64,000 bases of DNA from Elusimicrobia bacterium GWA2_56_46. Its GTDB lineage: Bacteria > Elusimicrobiota > Elusimicrobia > Elusimicrobiales > UBA9959. Positions 15,585-23,170 of this stretch are shown piece by piece (the first letter of the stretch is position 1; every line of letters begins with the position of its first letter). A model generated the notes under the pieces. The model did no database searches and was not told the DNA's origin. It saw only the letters and a program-made list of their open reading frames with translations. Both the position numbers and the translations under genes were made by a program. Location of the stretch: positions 1-64,000 of the forward strand of contig MGTT01000016.1 in NCBI GenBank assembly GCA_001799575.1, given 5' to 3'.

Positions 15585-16871
15585 ATGGTTAACAGTGCCA
15601 AGATTAAAGAAGTTTTACTCGACCAGTTGGGCGATATCCTCAGCATTTTGGATAAATGCCGCGTTGAGCGCCTTGTTGAGCCGGAATTACGCGGCGCCCT
15701 TGCGGACAACCTTGTTAAGGTGATAAGCGGAGTGCGCCGGTGCGGCAAGTCCGTCCTGGCCCACCGCGTACTAAGAGATTTGCCGTACGCCTACGTTAAT
15801 TTTGACGACGAACGGCTGGCGGACATTGCCACCGCCGACTTAAACCTTGTGCTGGAAGTCCTTTTGGAGCTTAAACCGGGTTTTAAGTATATCCTGCTTG
15901 ACGAAATACAGAATATAGAGAAATGGGAACTTTTTGTCACCCGGCTGCAGCGCGGCGGCTATAAAGTGATCATCACCGGGAGCAACGCTCATCTGCTGGG
16001 CCGCGATCTGGCGACCCATTTGACCGGACGGCATAAAGTTTTTGAGATTTACCCGTTTTCTTTCCTGGAATATCTTCGCTCGCGCGGCATGGATTTTCCG
16101 CCCGGCAAAGCTTTGAGCACCCGGTCACGGGCCGACATCAGCGCCGCTTTCCATGATTATTTTTCCGCCGGAGGGTTCCCGGAGCTCCCCGGCATTGTAG
16201 ACAAGAAATCGTATCTGCGTGATCTGTACGATAAAATCCTCACGCAGGACATAGCGTTCCGGCACGGAGTAAGGCATATTAAAACCCTTAAGGATATCGC
16301 GCTTTATACCGCGAACAATTACGCTTCCAGGCTTTCCTACAAGAATATCAAAGACGCCTATTCGATTGGGAGTATACACACGGTTAAGAACTACCTGGCC
16401 TATATGCAGGAGGCTTATCTTTTTTTTGCCGTGGAGGCGTTTTCGCATAAAGCGCGGGAGCGCGTGCGTCTGCCCAGAAAAATGTACGGTATTGACGCGG
16501 CTTTGCTGCGCTCAATCTCCGTATCGGGCCAGAAAAATGAGGGCAGGCTGCTTGAAAATCTGGTGTATCTGGAACTGCTGCGGAGAAAAAAGCATGTTTT
16601 GTATTATAGCGACCCCCAGCGCAAGTACGAGGTGGATTTTGTGTGCCGTCAGGAAACCGGGGGGGCGGTGGAGCTTATCCAGGTTTGCCTGGATACCAAT
16701 ATGGCGGAAGTTAAGCAGCGTGAGTTGAGGGGCCTGCAAAGCGCGTTAAACGCTTTTAAGGGTGTTTCAGCGGATGGCCTGACAGTGATTACGCTTGACA
16801 CCGGCGGCACTGCACGTATAGCCGGCCGCCAGGTAAAATTTGTTCCGGCCTGGGAGTGGCTGCTGCAATAA
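15585..16871 (+). CDS. AAA+ ATPase with DUF4143 domain (copy 2)
   Basis: A 428-residue relative of the ATPase at 13970, of a different subfamily. Walker A is GVRRCGKS at 49-56; Walker B is YILLDEIQ at about 102-109, followed by NIEKWE as usual in this group. EIYPFSFLEYL and the strand ITGSNAHLLG fit the AAA_14 domain. The C-terminal DUF4143 part ends in YEVDFV, the nuclease-like acidic strand. Promoter spacing gives almost no leader, as for copy 1. Its stop is eight bases before the ATG of the GT4 gene. Biological role unknown; it sits in a stretch rich in toxin-antitoxin genes. Confidence 0.8.
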   Translation: MVNSAKIKEVLLDQLGDILSILDKCRVERLVEPELRGALADNLVKVISGVRRCGKSVLAHRVLRDLPYAYVNFDDERLADIATADLNLVLEVLLELKPGFKYILLDEIQNIEKWELFVTRLQRGGYKVIITGSNAHLLGRDLATHLTGRHKVFEIYPFSFLEYLRSRGMDFPPGKALSTRSRADISAAFHDYFSAGGFPELPGIVDKKSYLRDLYDKILTQDIAFRHGVRHIKTLKDIALYTANNYASRLSYKNIKDAYSIGSIHTVKNYLAYMQEAYLFFAVEAFSHKARERVRLPRKMYGIDAALLRSISVSGQKNEGRLLENLVYLELLRRKKHVLYYSDPQRKYEVDFVCRQETGGAVELIQVCLDTNMAEVKQRELRGLQSALNAFKGVSADGLTVITLDTGGTARIAGRQVKFVPAWEWLLQ

Positions 16872-16878
16872 CCCAACC

Positions 16879-18006
16879 ATGCGAATAGCGATCCTGAATC
16901 TGACCGGGGGCGGCGTGAGCGGGGGGTACAAGCGTTACCTCTCCACCATGCTCCCGCGCCTCGCCGCGTCCCCTCAAATTTCGGAGATACTCTGCGCCTC
17001 GCCGTCTTCTTTCGGCGTAGAAAAATGGGCGCCCGCCACGGCCAAAGTAAAGTTTACCGCCTGTGAACCGTTCCGCTTCATGCGCCACGCCCCGGATCCC
17101 GGTTTAAAGCGGGCGCTTGATGAATTCAGGCCGGATCTTATTTTTGTTCCGATAGAAAGGCATCTCCGCTACCGTAATGTCCCCGTAGTTACCATGGTCC
17201 AGAATATGGGCCCGCTGAGCGGGGTGAAAGTTGTCAGTGGCATCGTTGAAAAAGCCAAATGCCTGGCCCAGGTTTTTGAAACGCGGCTGGCGCTGAAAAG
17301 ATCGGCGGCCGTGATCGCGCCTACCGAGTATGTCAAAAACTTCCTGGTACGGAACCTGGGCCTCCCGGCGGCGAAAGTCCAGATCATTAATTACGGCTCT
17401 TCTTCCGTGCCGCGCAATGTCAGGCCTCCGGCCGGACTGGCTCCGATGCCCGGCAGCTTTGTTTTTGCCGCTGGCTCCCTGGAGATTTACAGGGGGCTGG
17501 AAGACCTGATAAAAGCCATGGTTCCGCTTAAAACCGCTTTCCCCGGCCTGAAGCTTCTGCTGGCCGGAACCGCCCGCCAGGCCACGCAGCCGTATTTTCA
17601 GGAACTTAAAGACCTTTCCTCTAGGTCGGGCGTGGCGGACGATGTTTTATGGCTGGGCGACCTGCCGGATGAAGAGCTTTCATGGTGCTACCAGAACTGC
17701 TCCGCTTTCGCCATGACCAGCAGGGTGGAATCTTTCGGCTTCGTTGCCCTTGAAGCGCTGGCCCACGGCTGCAACTGCGTTTCCTCCGACAGCCCCTGCC
17801 TGCCCGAGATCTTTAAAGACACCGCCCTCTACTACCGCCCCGGCGACAGTGAAGCCCTGGCAAAATCGACAGGCGAAATCCTCGCCCGCGATCCCGAAGA
17901 GCGCGAAAAATACAAAGTCAAAGCTTTTAAGCGAGCCTGGCAATTCTCCTGGGAAGAAGCCGCCGAAAAAACCATCCGCCTGTTTACGGATGTATCCGGT
18001 TCCTGA
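16879..18006 (+). CDS. Family 4 (GT-B) glycosyltransferase
   Basis: A retaining GT-B transferase of about 375 residues. The N-terminus MRIAILNLTGGGVSGGYKRY carries the Gly-rich acceptor loop. VIAPTEYVKNF marks the linker, and the C-terminal domain has FVFAAGSLEIYRGLEDL, then AFAMTSRVESFGFVALEAL with the Glu-x7-Glu motif of GT4 enzymes. The chosen ATG 16879 avoids a 13-residue extension overlapping the ATPase gene. It is the only glycan gene within the 14-21 kb accessory belt and may have been separated from its operon by insertions. Sugar specificity unknown. Confidence 0.82.
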   Translation: MRIAILNLTGGGVSGGYKRYLSTMLPRLAASPQISEILCASPSSFGVEKWAPATAKVKFTACEPFRFMRHAPDPGLKRALDEFRPDLIFVPIERHLRYRNVPVVTMVQNMGPLSGVKVVSGIVEKAKCLAQVFETRLALKRSAAVIAPTEYVKNFLVRNLGLPAAKVQIINYGSSSVPRNVRPPAGLAPMPGSFVFAAGSLEIYRGLEDLIKAMVPLKTAFPGLKLLLAGTARQATQPYFQELKDLSSRSGVADDVLWLGDLPDEELSWCYQNCSAFAMTSRVESFGFVALEALAHGCNCVSSDSPCLPEIFKDTALYYRPGDSEALAKSTGEILARDPEEREKYKVKAFKRAWQFSWEEAAEKTIRLFTDVSGS

Positions 18007-18093
18007 CTTTCAAATGTTGTAAAATAAGAACTGTCAAAGTAATAGGCCATTATGTCGATCAGATCAAGATGCTCGGGCGCAAAGCCCCTGAAA

Positions 18094-18519
18094 ATGACGA
18101 CCGCTGACGCGGTAGAGGCCGTGTTGCCGGTTTTGAAATCCGATAAAAACATCATCGGCGTTTACTTGTTCGGTTCTCGCGCGGCCAACCCCGCCAATAA
18201 CGACTCGGATCTGGACATCGCTTTTTGCGCCGGAAAAGGATTCACCTGGGACGCCTATTACAAACTTTACGGCGAGGTCACCTTAAAGCTCAAGTCCGAC
18301 ATGGTCGACCTGATCTGGCTGGACGCCGCGGATCAGCTCCTGGCGTTTCAGGCGATAAAATACGGCAGACTTTTATACTGCGCCGATGCCCGGGCCCTGA
18401 ACGCATTCGAACTAAAGCGGAAAAAATCATTTTACGACTACGCGCTCTATCTGAACGCCCACACGGGCAAATATGCGGCCAGGGGGGACAATGGTCTACA
18501 ACAAGGAAAGCCTTGCTAA
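18094..18519 (+). CDS. MNT-type nucleotidyltransferase antitoxin (MntA-like, second copy)
   Basis: A polymerase-beta-fold nucleotidyltransferase of 141 residues from ATG 18094 (155 from ATG 18052). The catalytic block is LFGSRAANPANNDSDLDIAF with Gly-Ser and Asp-x-Asp; MVDLIWLD supplies the third acidic strand. It overlaps the following HEPN gene by 29 bp, the standard MntA-HepT order. MntA proteins AMPylate the partner toxin to silence it. It is longer and clearly different from the antitoxin at 5534, so the two modules were probably acquired separately. A TGTAAAAT-like -10 lies near 18019-18025. Confidence 0.8.
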   Translation: MTTADAVEAVLPVLKSDKNIIGVYLFGSRAANPANNDSDLDIAFCAGKGFTWDAYYKLYGEVTLKLKSDMVDLIWLDAADQLLAFQAIKYGRLLYCADARALNAFELKRKKSFYDYALYLNAHTGKYAARGDNGLQQGKPC

Positions 18520-18907
18520 AAGGCTGGAAAAACTGCGGGAATATGCCGCCGATATAGGTGAATACGGAGGCGTCCCCTTTGAGGTCTATGTAAAGGACAA
18601 AAAAACAAAATACTCGATCGAACGCCTTTTGCTTCTTATCTCTGAAAATGTACTTGATTTTCTTGATCACATTCTTTCCTCAAAGCACGGAGTGGTAAGC
18701 GACAGTTATGAGGATATCATACTGAACGCGTACAAAAAGGCGCTGCTGGATGACGATTTGTACGGGAAACTCAAGGGGTTAGGCGGTTTCAGAAATATAA
18801 TTGCCCACGAATACCTGGAACTGAATGACGAGGAAGTCCACAGGAACTGCCAAAAAGTCAAAAACACGCTGGCTCAGGTGATATCCGCCTTCGAAAAACT
18901 GATATAA
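18491..18907 (+). CDS. HepT-like HEPN ribonuclease toxin (DUF86)
   Basis: A 138-residue helical protein of the DUF86/HepT family. RNIIAHEY is an exact RX4HXY motif: Arg and His form the ribonuclease site of the HEPN dimer and Tyr is the target of AMPylation by MntA. The start is ATG 18491, preceded at a short distance by AGGGGGG, an unusually strong ribosome site that lies within the antitoxin gene. Acting with the preceding nucleotidyltransferase it forms a complete toxin-antitoxin pair. The toxin family cleaves RNA or tRNA ends; the exact target here is unknown. Confidence 0.82.
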   Translation: MVYNKESLAKRLEKLREYAADIGEYGGVPFEVYVKDKKTKYSIERLLLLISENVLDFLDHILSSKHGVVSDSYEDIILNAYKKALLDDDLYGKLKGLGGFRNIIAHEYLELNDEEVHRNCQKVKNTLAQVISAFEKLI

Positions 18908-18929
18908 CCGAAAATTCGCCCCTAATTCT

Positions 18930-18977
18930 TTTGCCTGAAAGCAAATATTTTCATGTATTTATTTGCTTACAGGCAAA
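18930..18977 (+). promoter_or_regulatory. 18-bp near-perfect inverted repeat, candidate AbiEi operator
   Basis: TTTGCCTGAAAGCAAATA (18930-18947) and TATTTGCTTACAGGCAAA (18960-18977) are inverted repeats with one mismatch and a 12-nt spacer. They sit just upstream of the promoter of the AbiE-like operon. AbiEi proteins are known to repress their own promoters through paired inverted repeats. No T-run follows, so a terminator for the HepT gene is less likely. Confidence 0.6.
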
Positions 18978-19022
18978 TATTTATATGAAACGCGCAATTT
19001 TGTTCGATAGTTCTGTTCGATA

Positions 19023-19051
19023 TTGACAAATGTTCACGTTTCGTGTACAAT
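19023..19051 (+). promoter_or_regulatory. Consensus sigma70 promoter of the AbiE-like operon
   Basis: TTGACA (19023-19028), a 17-nt spacer, TACAAT (19046-19051). The spacer holds an imperfect palindrome TGTTCACG-TTT-CGTGTACA that overlaps the -10, a good place for a repressor. A direct repeat GTTCGATA lies just upstream. This is the best promoter in the window. Confidence 0.75.
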
Positions 19052-19091
19052 ATTAAATATTGAACAGACTTGCGGGAGCAAGTGGGATATT

Positions 19092-20132
19092 ATGAACGCT
19101 AAAGGGCATTATAACAATCCGAAAGAACGCCTCCTGGGCGCTGCGCTAAAAGCCGCGGCTCTCACGGCTGGTTTGCGGGGCGAAATCGTCCAGGGCGATA
19201 ATGGCGGGCGGGATTGTGGCCCGGATGCCACTGTAGTTTTTACGTACGGGCAAAAAAAATATCGCTATGCTGTGGAGGTAAAAGCGATTGACAGGGTTGT
19301 GGGCCTGGAATTTGTTAAGGCTAAATTTGAAAAATGTGAGCTTCCCGTGCTGCTGGCGGCTCCGTATATTACCGCTGAAATGGCGGAGCATTGCCGGGGC
19401 CTGGGGATACAGTTTATCGATACTGCGGGGAATGCTTACATAAAAGCGGAAGGGTTGCATATTTTTATCACCGGCAATAAACGAATTCGGAAAGATATGG
19501 CTGTCGCAAAATACCGGGCAAGCACCGCCGCCGGGATGCGGGTTGTTTTCGCCCTCCTATGCAAGCCGGAACTGATCGATGCTCCATATCGTGATGTCGC
19601 CGCCGCCGCCGGGGTCGCTTTGGGAACCGTCGGCTGGGTGTTTTTTGCCTTACAGAACAGAGGGCATTTGCTGATTGATAAGCGAAAGAAACGGCAATTT
19701 GTGGACCTTAAGCGCGTAGTGGAGGAGTGGGTTGTTAATTATCCGGCAAAATTACGGCCGAAATTGGGGGCGCAGCGGTTTCACGCCCCGGAGGCCGATT
19801 GGTGGAAAAAGACCCGTCTTAAAAAATATGCGGCGTTGTTTGGCGGGGAGGCCGCCGGAGATATCCTTACCAAATACAGACATCCGGGAGAAGTGCTGAT
19901 CTATCTAAAGGGCGATCCGGCTGGAATTATCCTCGATAACCATTTAAAGGCCGATCCTGAAGGAGAGGTTGAAATACTGGAAAAATTCTGGAACTTCGAT
20001 TTGGAAACAAAAGAAGATCGGGTCGTTCCGCCCGTGCTGATATACGCGGATTTGATGGCGACGCGGGATCCGCGCAACCATGAAATCGCGAAACTTGTTT
20101 ATGACCGCTACATAACGAATGCTTACCGTTAA
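19092..20132 (+). CDS. AbiEi-family antitoxin/repressor (type IV toxin-antitoxin)
   Basis: From ATG 19092 the protein has 346 residues. The N-terminal part contains YRYAVEVKAIDR, a Glu-x-Lys strand that resembles a degenerate restriction-endonuclease fold. A winged-helix segment follows (about 165-200: YRDVAAAAGVALGTVGWVF, then LQNRGHL). This arrangement is that of AbiEi antitoxins that bind DNA and repress their operon. An upstream start at 19023 would fall on the -35 hexamer, so it is rejected. It overlaps the toxin gene by 14 bp. The palindromes at 18930-18977 and in the promoter spacer are its likely binding sites. Longer than classical AbiEi; the C-terminal 120 residues are unassigned. 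Confidence 0.7.
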   Translation: MNAKGHYNNPKERLLGAALKAAALTAGLRGEIVQGDNGGRDCGPDATVVFTYGQKKYRYAVEVKAIDRVVGLEFVKAKFEKCELPVLLAAPYITAEMAEHCRGLGIQFIDTAGNAYIKAEGLHIFITGNKRIRKDMAVAKYRASTAAGMRVVFALLCKPELIDAPYRDVAAAAGVALGTVGWVFFALQNRGHLLIDKRKKRQFVDLKRVVEEWVVNYPAKLRPKLGAQRFHAPEADWWKKTRLKKYAALFGGEAAGDILTKYRHPGEVLIYLKGDPAGIILDNHLKADPEGEVEILEKFWNFDLETKEDRVVPPVLIYADLMATRDPRNHEIAKLVYDRYITNAYR

Positions 20133-20958
20133 ACCGGATAGACCGATAGAGCCCAATGTCCTGGCGGTGCTTAAGCATCTCCTCGCGGTTACGAAAGCGC
20201 TTGGGGTTCAATATCTGATGATCGGAGCTAAGGCGCTGGATATACAGTTGCACAATGTATATGGCTTGCCGACATATCGTCCGACTAATGATACCGATTT
20301 CGCTGTCGCGCTTGAAAACTGGGGGCAGTTTGAGACGCTGAAAGACAGTCTGGTTAAGACCGGGCATTTCACGCCGGATAATCATAAGACCCAGCGGGTG
20401 TGGTATGACAGGGGGGTTCCTGTTGATCTGGTTCCTTTTGGCGGATTGGAGGAACCATACGGAACTATTTCATGGCCGCCGGATTCTTCTCAGATAATGA
20501 CGGTGCGGGGCTTTGCCGAAATAAATTCGGCGGCGGAGGAAATCCCAATACCGGAGAGCGGTTCTGCTTTGCGTATCGCGCCATTGCCGGGGCTTGCCGT
20601 ACTGAAAATTTTTGCCTGGAATGACCGGCTGGAAACAAGGGATGTATGGGATATAGCCGCATTGACGCAGAATTATAATTTAATTGTTGCCGAACCGAGG
20701 ATATTCCAGGATGAACAGCTCAGTAAGTCCGTAGGGTATGACGCGGTAAAGGCCGGAGCTGTGTTGCTGGGGAAAGACGCGGCTGCAATTGTAAATCCGT
20801 CAACTTTAAGCGCGGCTCAAAAGATCCTTGCCGTCCAAATTCGCCGGGGTAATTTTGTCGCTCAGTTCGCCTCCGGGCTGAAATCCGTTGACCCGGACAA
20901 GCAGCTTTCAACCGCGGAAGAACTTTTGCGGGCGTTCCTCATTGGTTTCTCAAAGTGA
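20119..20958 (+). CDS. AbiEii-like nucleotidyltransferase toxin
   Basis: A 279-residue nucleotidyltransferase. MIGAKALDIQ replaces the usual Gly-Ser helix, RPTNDTDFAV (Asp58, Asp60) gives the metal-binding pair, and VDLVPFGG the third acidic strand. KIFAWNDR and RDVWDIAAL are typical of the AbiEii/AbiGii class. In characterised systems the toxin uses NTP to modify tRNA 3' ends and is held in check by AbiEi, also limiting phage. The start overlaps the antitoxin gene by 14 bp, implying coupling. No phage-defence activity can be shown from sequence. It closes the intact part of the accessory belt. Confidence 0.75.
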   Translation: MLTVKPDRPIEPNVLAVLKHLLAVTKALGVQYLMIGAKALDIQLHNVYGLPTYRPTNDTDFAVALENWGQFETLKDSLVKTGHFTPDNHKTQRVWYDRGVPVDLVPFGGLEEPYGTISWPPDSSQIMTVRGFAEINSAAEEIPIPESGSALRIAPLPGLAVLKIFAWNDRLETRDVWDIAALTQNYNLIVAEPRIFQDEQLSKSVGYDAVKAGAVLLGKDAAAIVNPSTLSAAQKILAVQIRRGNFVAQFASGLKSVDPDKQLSTAEELLRAFLIGFSK

Positions 20959-21094
20959 GCGCCCGGCCCGGCGATCCGGCCGTCTGAGAAGCATAGCCCT
21001 TGAAGCGGCGCCTACACAGGTATTGTCTAAAGTGGCCGGGATCCAGGCCAAGCGAACCCTCCGGCTGTTCAAAATTGATATAATCTCTCTACCA

Positions 21095-21185
21095 ATGAAA
21101 CGTTCACGAAATGTCTATATTGTGGCTGGACCAAACGGCTCCGGCAAGACTTTGTAAATGCGGAACTTTATCGGAAGATAACCGG
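21095..21185 (+). pseudogene. Zeta-toxin-like kinase remnant
   Basis: The first 19 residues, MKRSRNVYIVAGPNGSGKT, are the N-terminus and Walker A loop of zeta-toxin-family kinases. The frame stops at 21155-21157. In the next frame the bases spell FVNAEL, the family's second conserved block, immediately after the P-loop. A deletion of the DNA between these two blocks explains this best. Nothing functional should remain. Confidence 0.6.
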
Positions 21186-21197
21186 GGGAAATAGATC

Positions 21198-21347
21198 ATG
21201 AAAAAAAGGTTATCAATGCAGGATAAGGCCGGATTAGCGATGAAAGCCGCCGTCCGGAAAGTGGTGGCGGAGCATAAAAAGACCGGCCGACCCCTTTCCA
21301 TCTGGAAGAACGGCCGCGCAGTGCACGTCCCGATCAGTAACTTTTAG
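21198..21347 (+). CDS. Small zeta-toxin-associated protein, 49 residues
   Basis: An intact 49-residue frame with the C-terminal pattern GRPLSIWKNGRAVHVPI. Similar short proteins (helix, then IWRDGKVV-type ending) are commonly found next to zeta-like kinases in diverse bacteria. GGGGGAA at 21184-21190 is a ribosome site about 7 nt from the ATG. With the kinase destroyed, this would be an orphan antitoxin-like gene. The partner relationship is recalled from known operons, not shown here. Confidence 0.5.
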   Translation: MKKRLSMQDKAGLAMKAAVRKVVAEHKKTGRPLSIWKNGRAVHVPISNF

Positions 21348-21358
21348 CGTCCCCCGCG

Positions 21359-21466
21359 CGGATTTCCCTATTCTGCTATCAGCTCCTGCGCAAGTCCGGC
21401 GTGGACAAAATTGCCGGCGGAGTCCGCATTGTATCCGCGGACAAATTCCTGGCGGCCCTGGTTTAA
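21359..21466 (+). pseudogene. PIN-like C-terminal fragment
   Basis: An open stretch of 35 codons reading RISLFCYQLLRKSGVDKIAG... and ending VRIVSADKFLAALV has the look of the last strand and helix of PIN-domain toxins. It has no start. The match is weak and other small proteins could end like this. Confidence 0.25.
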
Positions 21467-21503
21467 AAACATCCTGGCGCTTTCGGACCCGCTCAAAGCA
21501 AAA

Positions 21504-22922
21504 ATGACTTATAATAAAAAACTTGAAAATATTTCCGCCGGTGTGTTACTGGTGTACCTGGCCGCCTATTTTTTTGTTCCGTATAAACCCTGGCAGTCGC
21601 CCATAAGCCTCCATACGCCGTTCCTAGGCCTCGGTCTGATCCTTTATTTCTTGAGGATTTTCCCGGACATACTCCGCGGCGGTTTTTATTTTCCGCGCGA
21701 CCTTGTTTTTTTTACCCTTGCCGCGGTGTTTTTCATGATTTCATCCGGAATAGTGCATTGTAAGGAGTTTTCACGGCAGGGCGTGCAGGCTTATACTATT
21801 TCGTTCCTTTGCTTTATCTTTGTCAGAGGCGCAGTCCGGAACCTGAATCTCAATGCCTTATTTTTTGGGATGAAAGTATACCTCATTGTTTCCGGTATCC
21901 TTATCTTGCTGCAGATAAAATTTGCGGGGCCGTTTTTTGTGGCGGGTTTTGGAGGACAGATGAATTCCGGAAAGGGGGTTCCGGGCTGGGGATTCGGCAA
22001 CACCCTTATTTGGGCAGGGGGGGCGATGGCCTGGATGCTGAGTATAATCCTGACCAGATACGCATTGTCGTGCAACGAAAAGTCAGGCATACGCGCCAGG
22101 CTTTTTGATCTGAGTGCCCTGGGCTTGGGCGCTATCGGCCTTTTTTACACTCTGAACAGGGGAGCCTGGGTGGGAATGGCTTTGGCCATGCTGCTCCTTT
22201 CAGGGATTCTCATACGGGCAGGCTTATTTCAAAAAAGTTTTTTAAAGGGTTTGGCCGTGCTGCTCTTTTTTGTGTCCGTATCCGCGGTAGTCCTGCGCCC
22301 CAACATATATAAAATGCACGAAAAGCTTTCCTTTATAAAAAGTTTCATGCACGCCGACGCATATGAGATATCGACAAAAGTTCCTGTTGCGGATAAAGGT
22401 TCTATCGCGGAAAAGGTCTCTTTTATGGAGGGGTTTCCCGAAAAACCGAGACAGCTGCTGGCTAATGATGCCTCCACCTTAACGCGGCTAAGGGCATGGG
22501 GCGTTGCGTTAGACGGGATAAAAACACATCCATTCTGGGGGCTGGGCATCGGACAATTCCCCGGATTTTACGAAAAAGCCTTCCCGCGCCTGTTTCCAGG
22601 CCTGGAGTGGTGGGAGTTCGATCCGAACACAAAACAGATACCGCACAACTCCTATTTATATTATTCTGTTGAGGCGGGTTTATTGCCGGCAGCTTTTCTT
22701 TTTCTCTTCATCATCATCCTTCTGGTTAACGCTTTCCGGCTTGGCGTCCGCGCTCCGGTATTCCCGTTTTTCATCGGCGCTGTCACGCTATGCGTCTGGA
22801 TACTCACTTGTGATTACATAATCGAACGTATTTTTTGGATAGCCCTGGGCCTGGCGGCGGGCTTCCCGCCGACAGCCCGGCAGAACGGCCAAAAGACGCC
22901 CGGATTCATCGAACATCCATAA
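21504..22922 (+). CDS. O-antigen ligase/polymerase family protein (WaaL/Wzy)
   Basis: A 472-residue multipass protein with about 10-12 transmembrane helices. The large periplasmic loop (about residues 270-395) and the Wzy_C region with LTRLRAWGVALDGIKTHPFW, GLGIGQFPGFY and HNSYLYYSVEAGLLPA are typical of O-antigen ligases: the Arg and His act in transferring the glycan from undecaprenyl diphosphate to lipid A core or protein. The chosen ATG 21504 leaves a short Lys-rich cytoplasmic tail before the first helix; the TTG at 21411 would add an unlikely leader from a toxin-gene remnant. It precedes a second candidate polymerase gene. Ligase or polymerase cannot be separated by sequence alone. Confidence 0.8.
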   Translation: MTYNKKLENISAGVLLVYLAAYFFVPYKPWQSPISLHTPFLGLGLILYFLRIFPDILRGGFYFPRDLVFFTLAAVFFMISSGIVHCKEFSRQGVQAYTISFLCFIFVRGAVRNLNLNALFFGMKVYLIVSGILILLQIKFAGPFFVAGFGGQMNSGKGVPGWGFGNTLIWAGGAMAWMLSIILTRYALSCNEKSGIRARLFDLSALGLGAIGLFYTLNRGAWVGMALAMLLLSGILIRAGLFQKSFLKGLAVLLFFVSVSAVVLRPNIYKMHEKLSFIKSFMHADAYEISTKVPVADKGSIAEKVSFMEGFPEKPRQLLANDASTLTRLRAWGVALDGIKTHPFWGLGIGQFPGFYEKAFPRLFPGLEWWEFDPNTKQIPHNSYLYYSVEAGLLPAAFLFLFIIILLVNAFRLGVRAPVFPFFIGAVTLCVWILTCDYIIERIFWIALGLAAGFPPTARQNGQKTPGFIEHP

Positions 22923-23170
22923 ATATAGCGGCATCCCATCAGTTTGACTTTTCACTATACATCCCCCTGCCCCTCTCAATTTAATATAATATAGATATCG
23001 AAAGGCGGCAGCGCCCGGTTCCCAATGTCGTCATTCCGGCCGCCGCCGGAATCCAGGTTCCATCGGAATCCGGAAGCCGGCTTCCCTGCTTCGCCAGGGC
23101 CGCGAAAGACAGACCGCCGGTGTGGCGAACCGACAAACTTTCGGCCTGACGCAACTTCTGTGACGACCAC
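22923..23170. other. Intergenic region carrying an inverted REP-like unit
   Basis: No gene. TATAAT at 22985-22990 could be a -10. The rest is G+C-rich and holds the hairpin at 23030-23055 plus a further short palindrome GAAGCCGGCTTC near 23076. Confidence 0.45.
23030..23055 (-). repeat. REP-like hairpin unit
   Basis: Read on the minus strand it is TGGATTCCGGC, a CGGC-type loop, then GCCGGAATGAC. It matches the units near 62.1 and 62.8 kb at the flanks (TGGAT, ATGAC), with stem changes that keep pairing. Confidence 0.6.

Larger units (their letters stand above)
20959..21503. other. Gene-poor junction with toxin-antitoxin debris
   Basis: Between the AbiEii-like gene and the O-antigen ligase there is no full gene. 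It holds a stub of a zeta-type P-loop kinase, its usual small partner and a PIN-like C-terminal fragment, listed separately. 20959-21094 shows nothing beyond short G+C-rich sequence and a GGCCGGGATCCAGGCC-like piece near 21034 that may be a repeat remnant. Confidence 0.5.
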
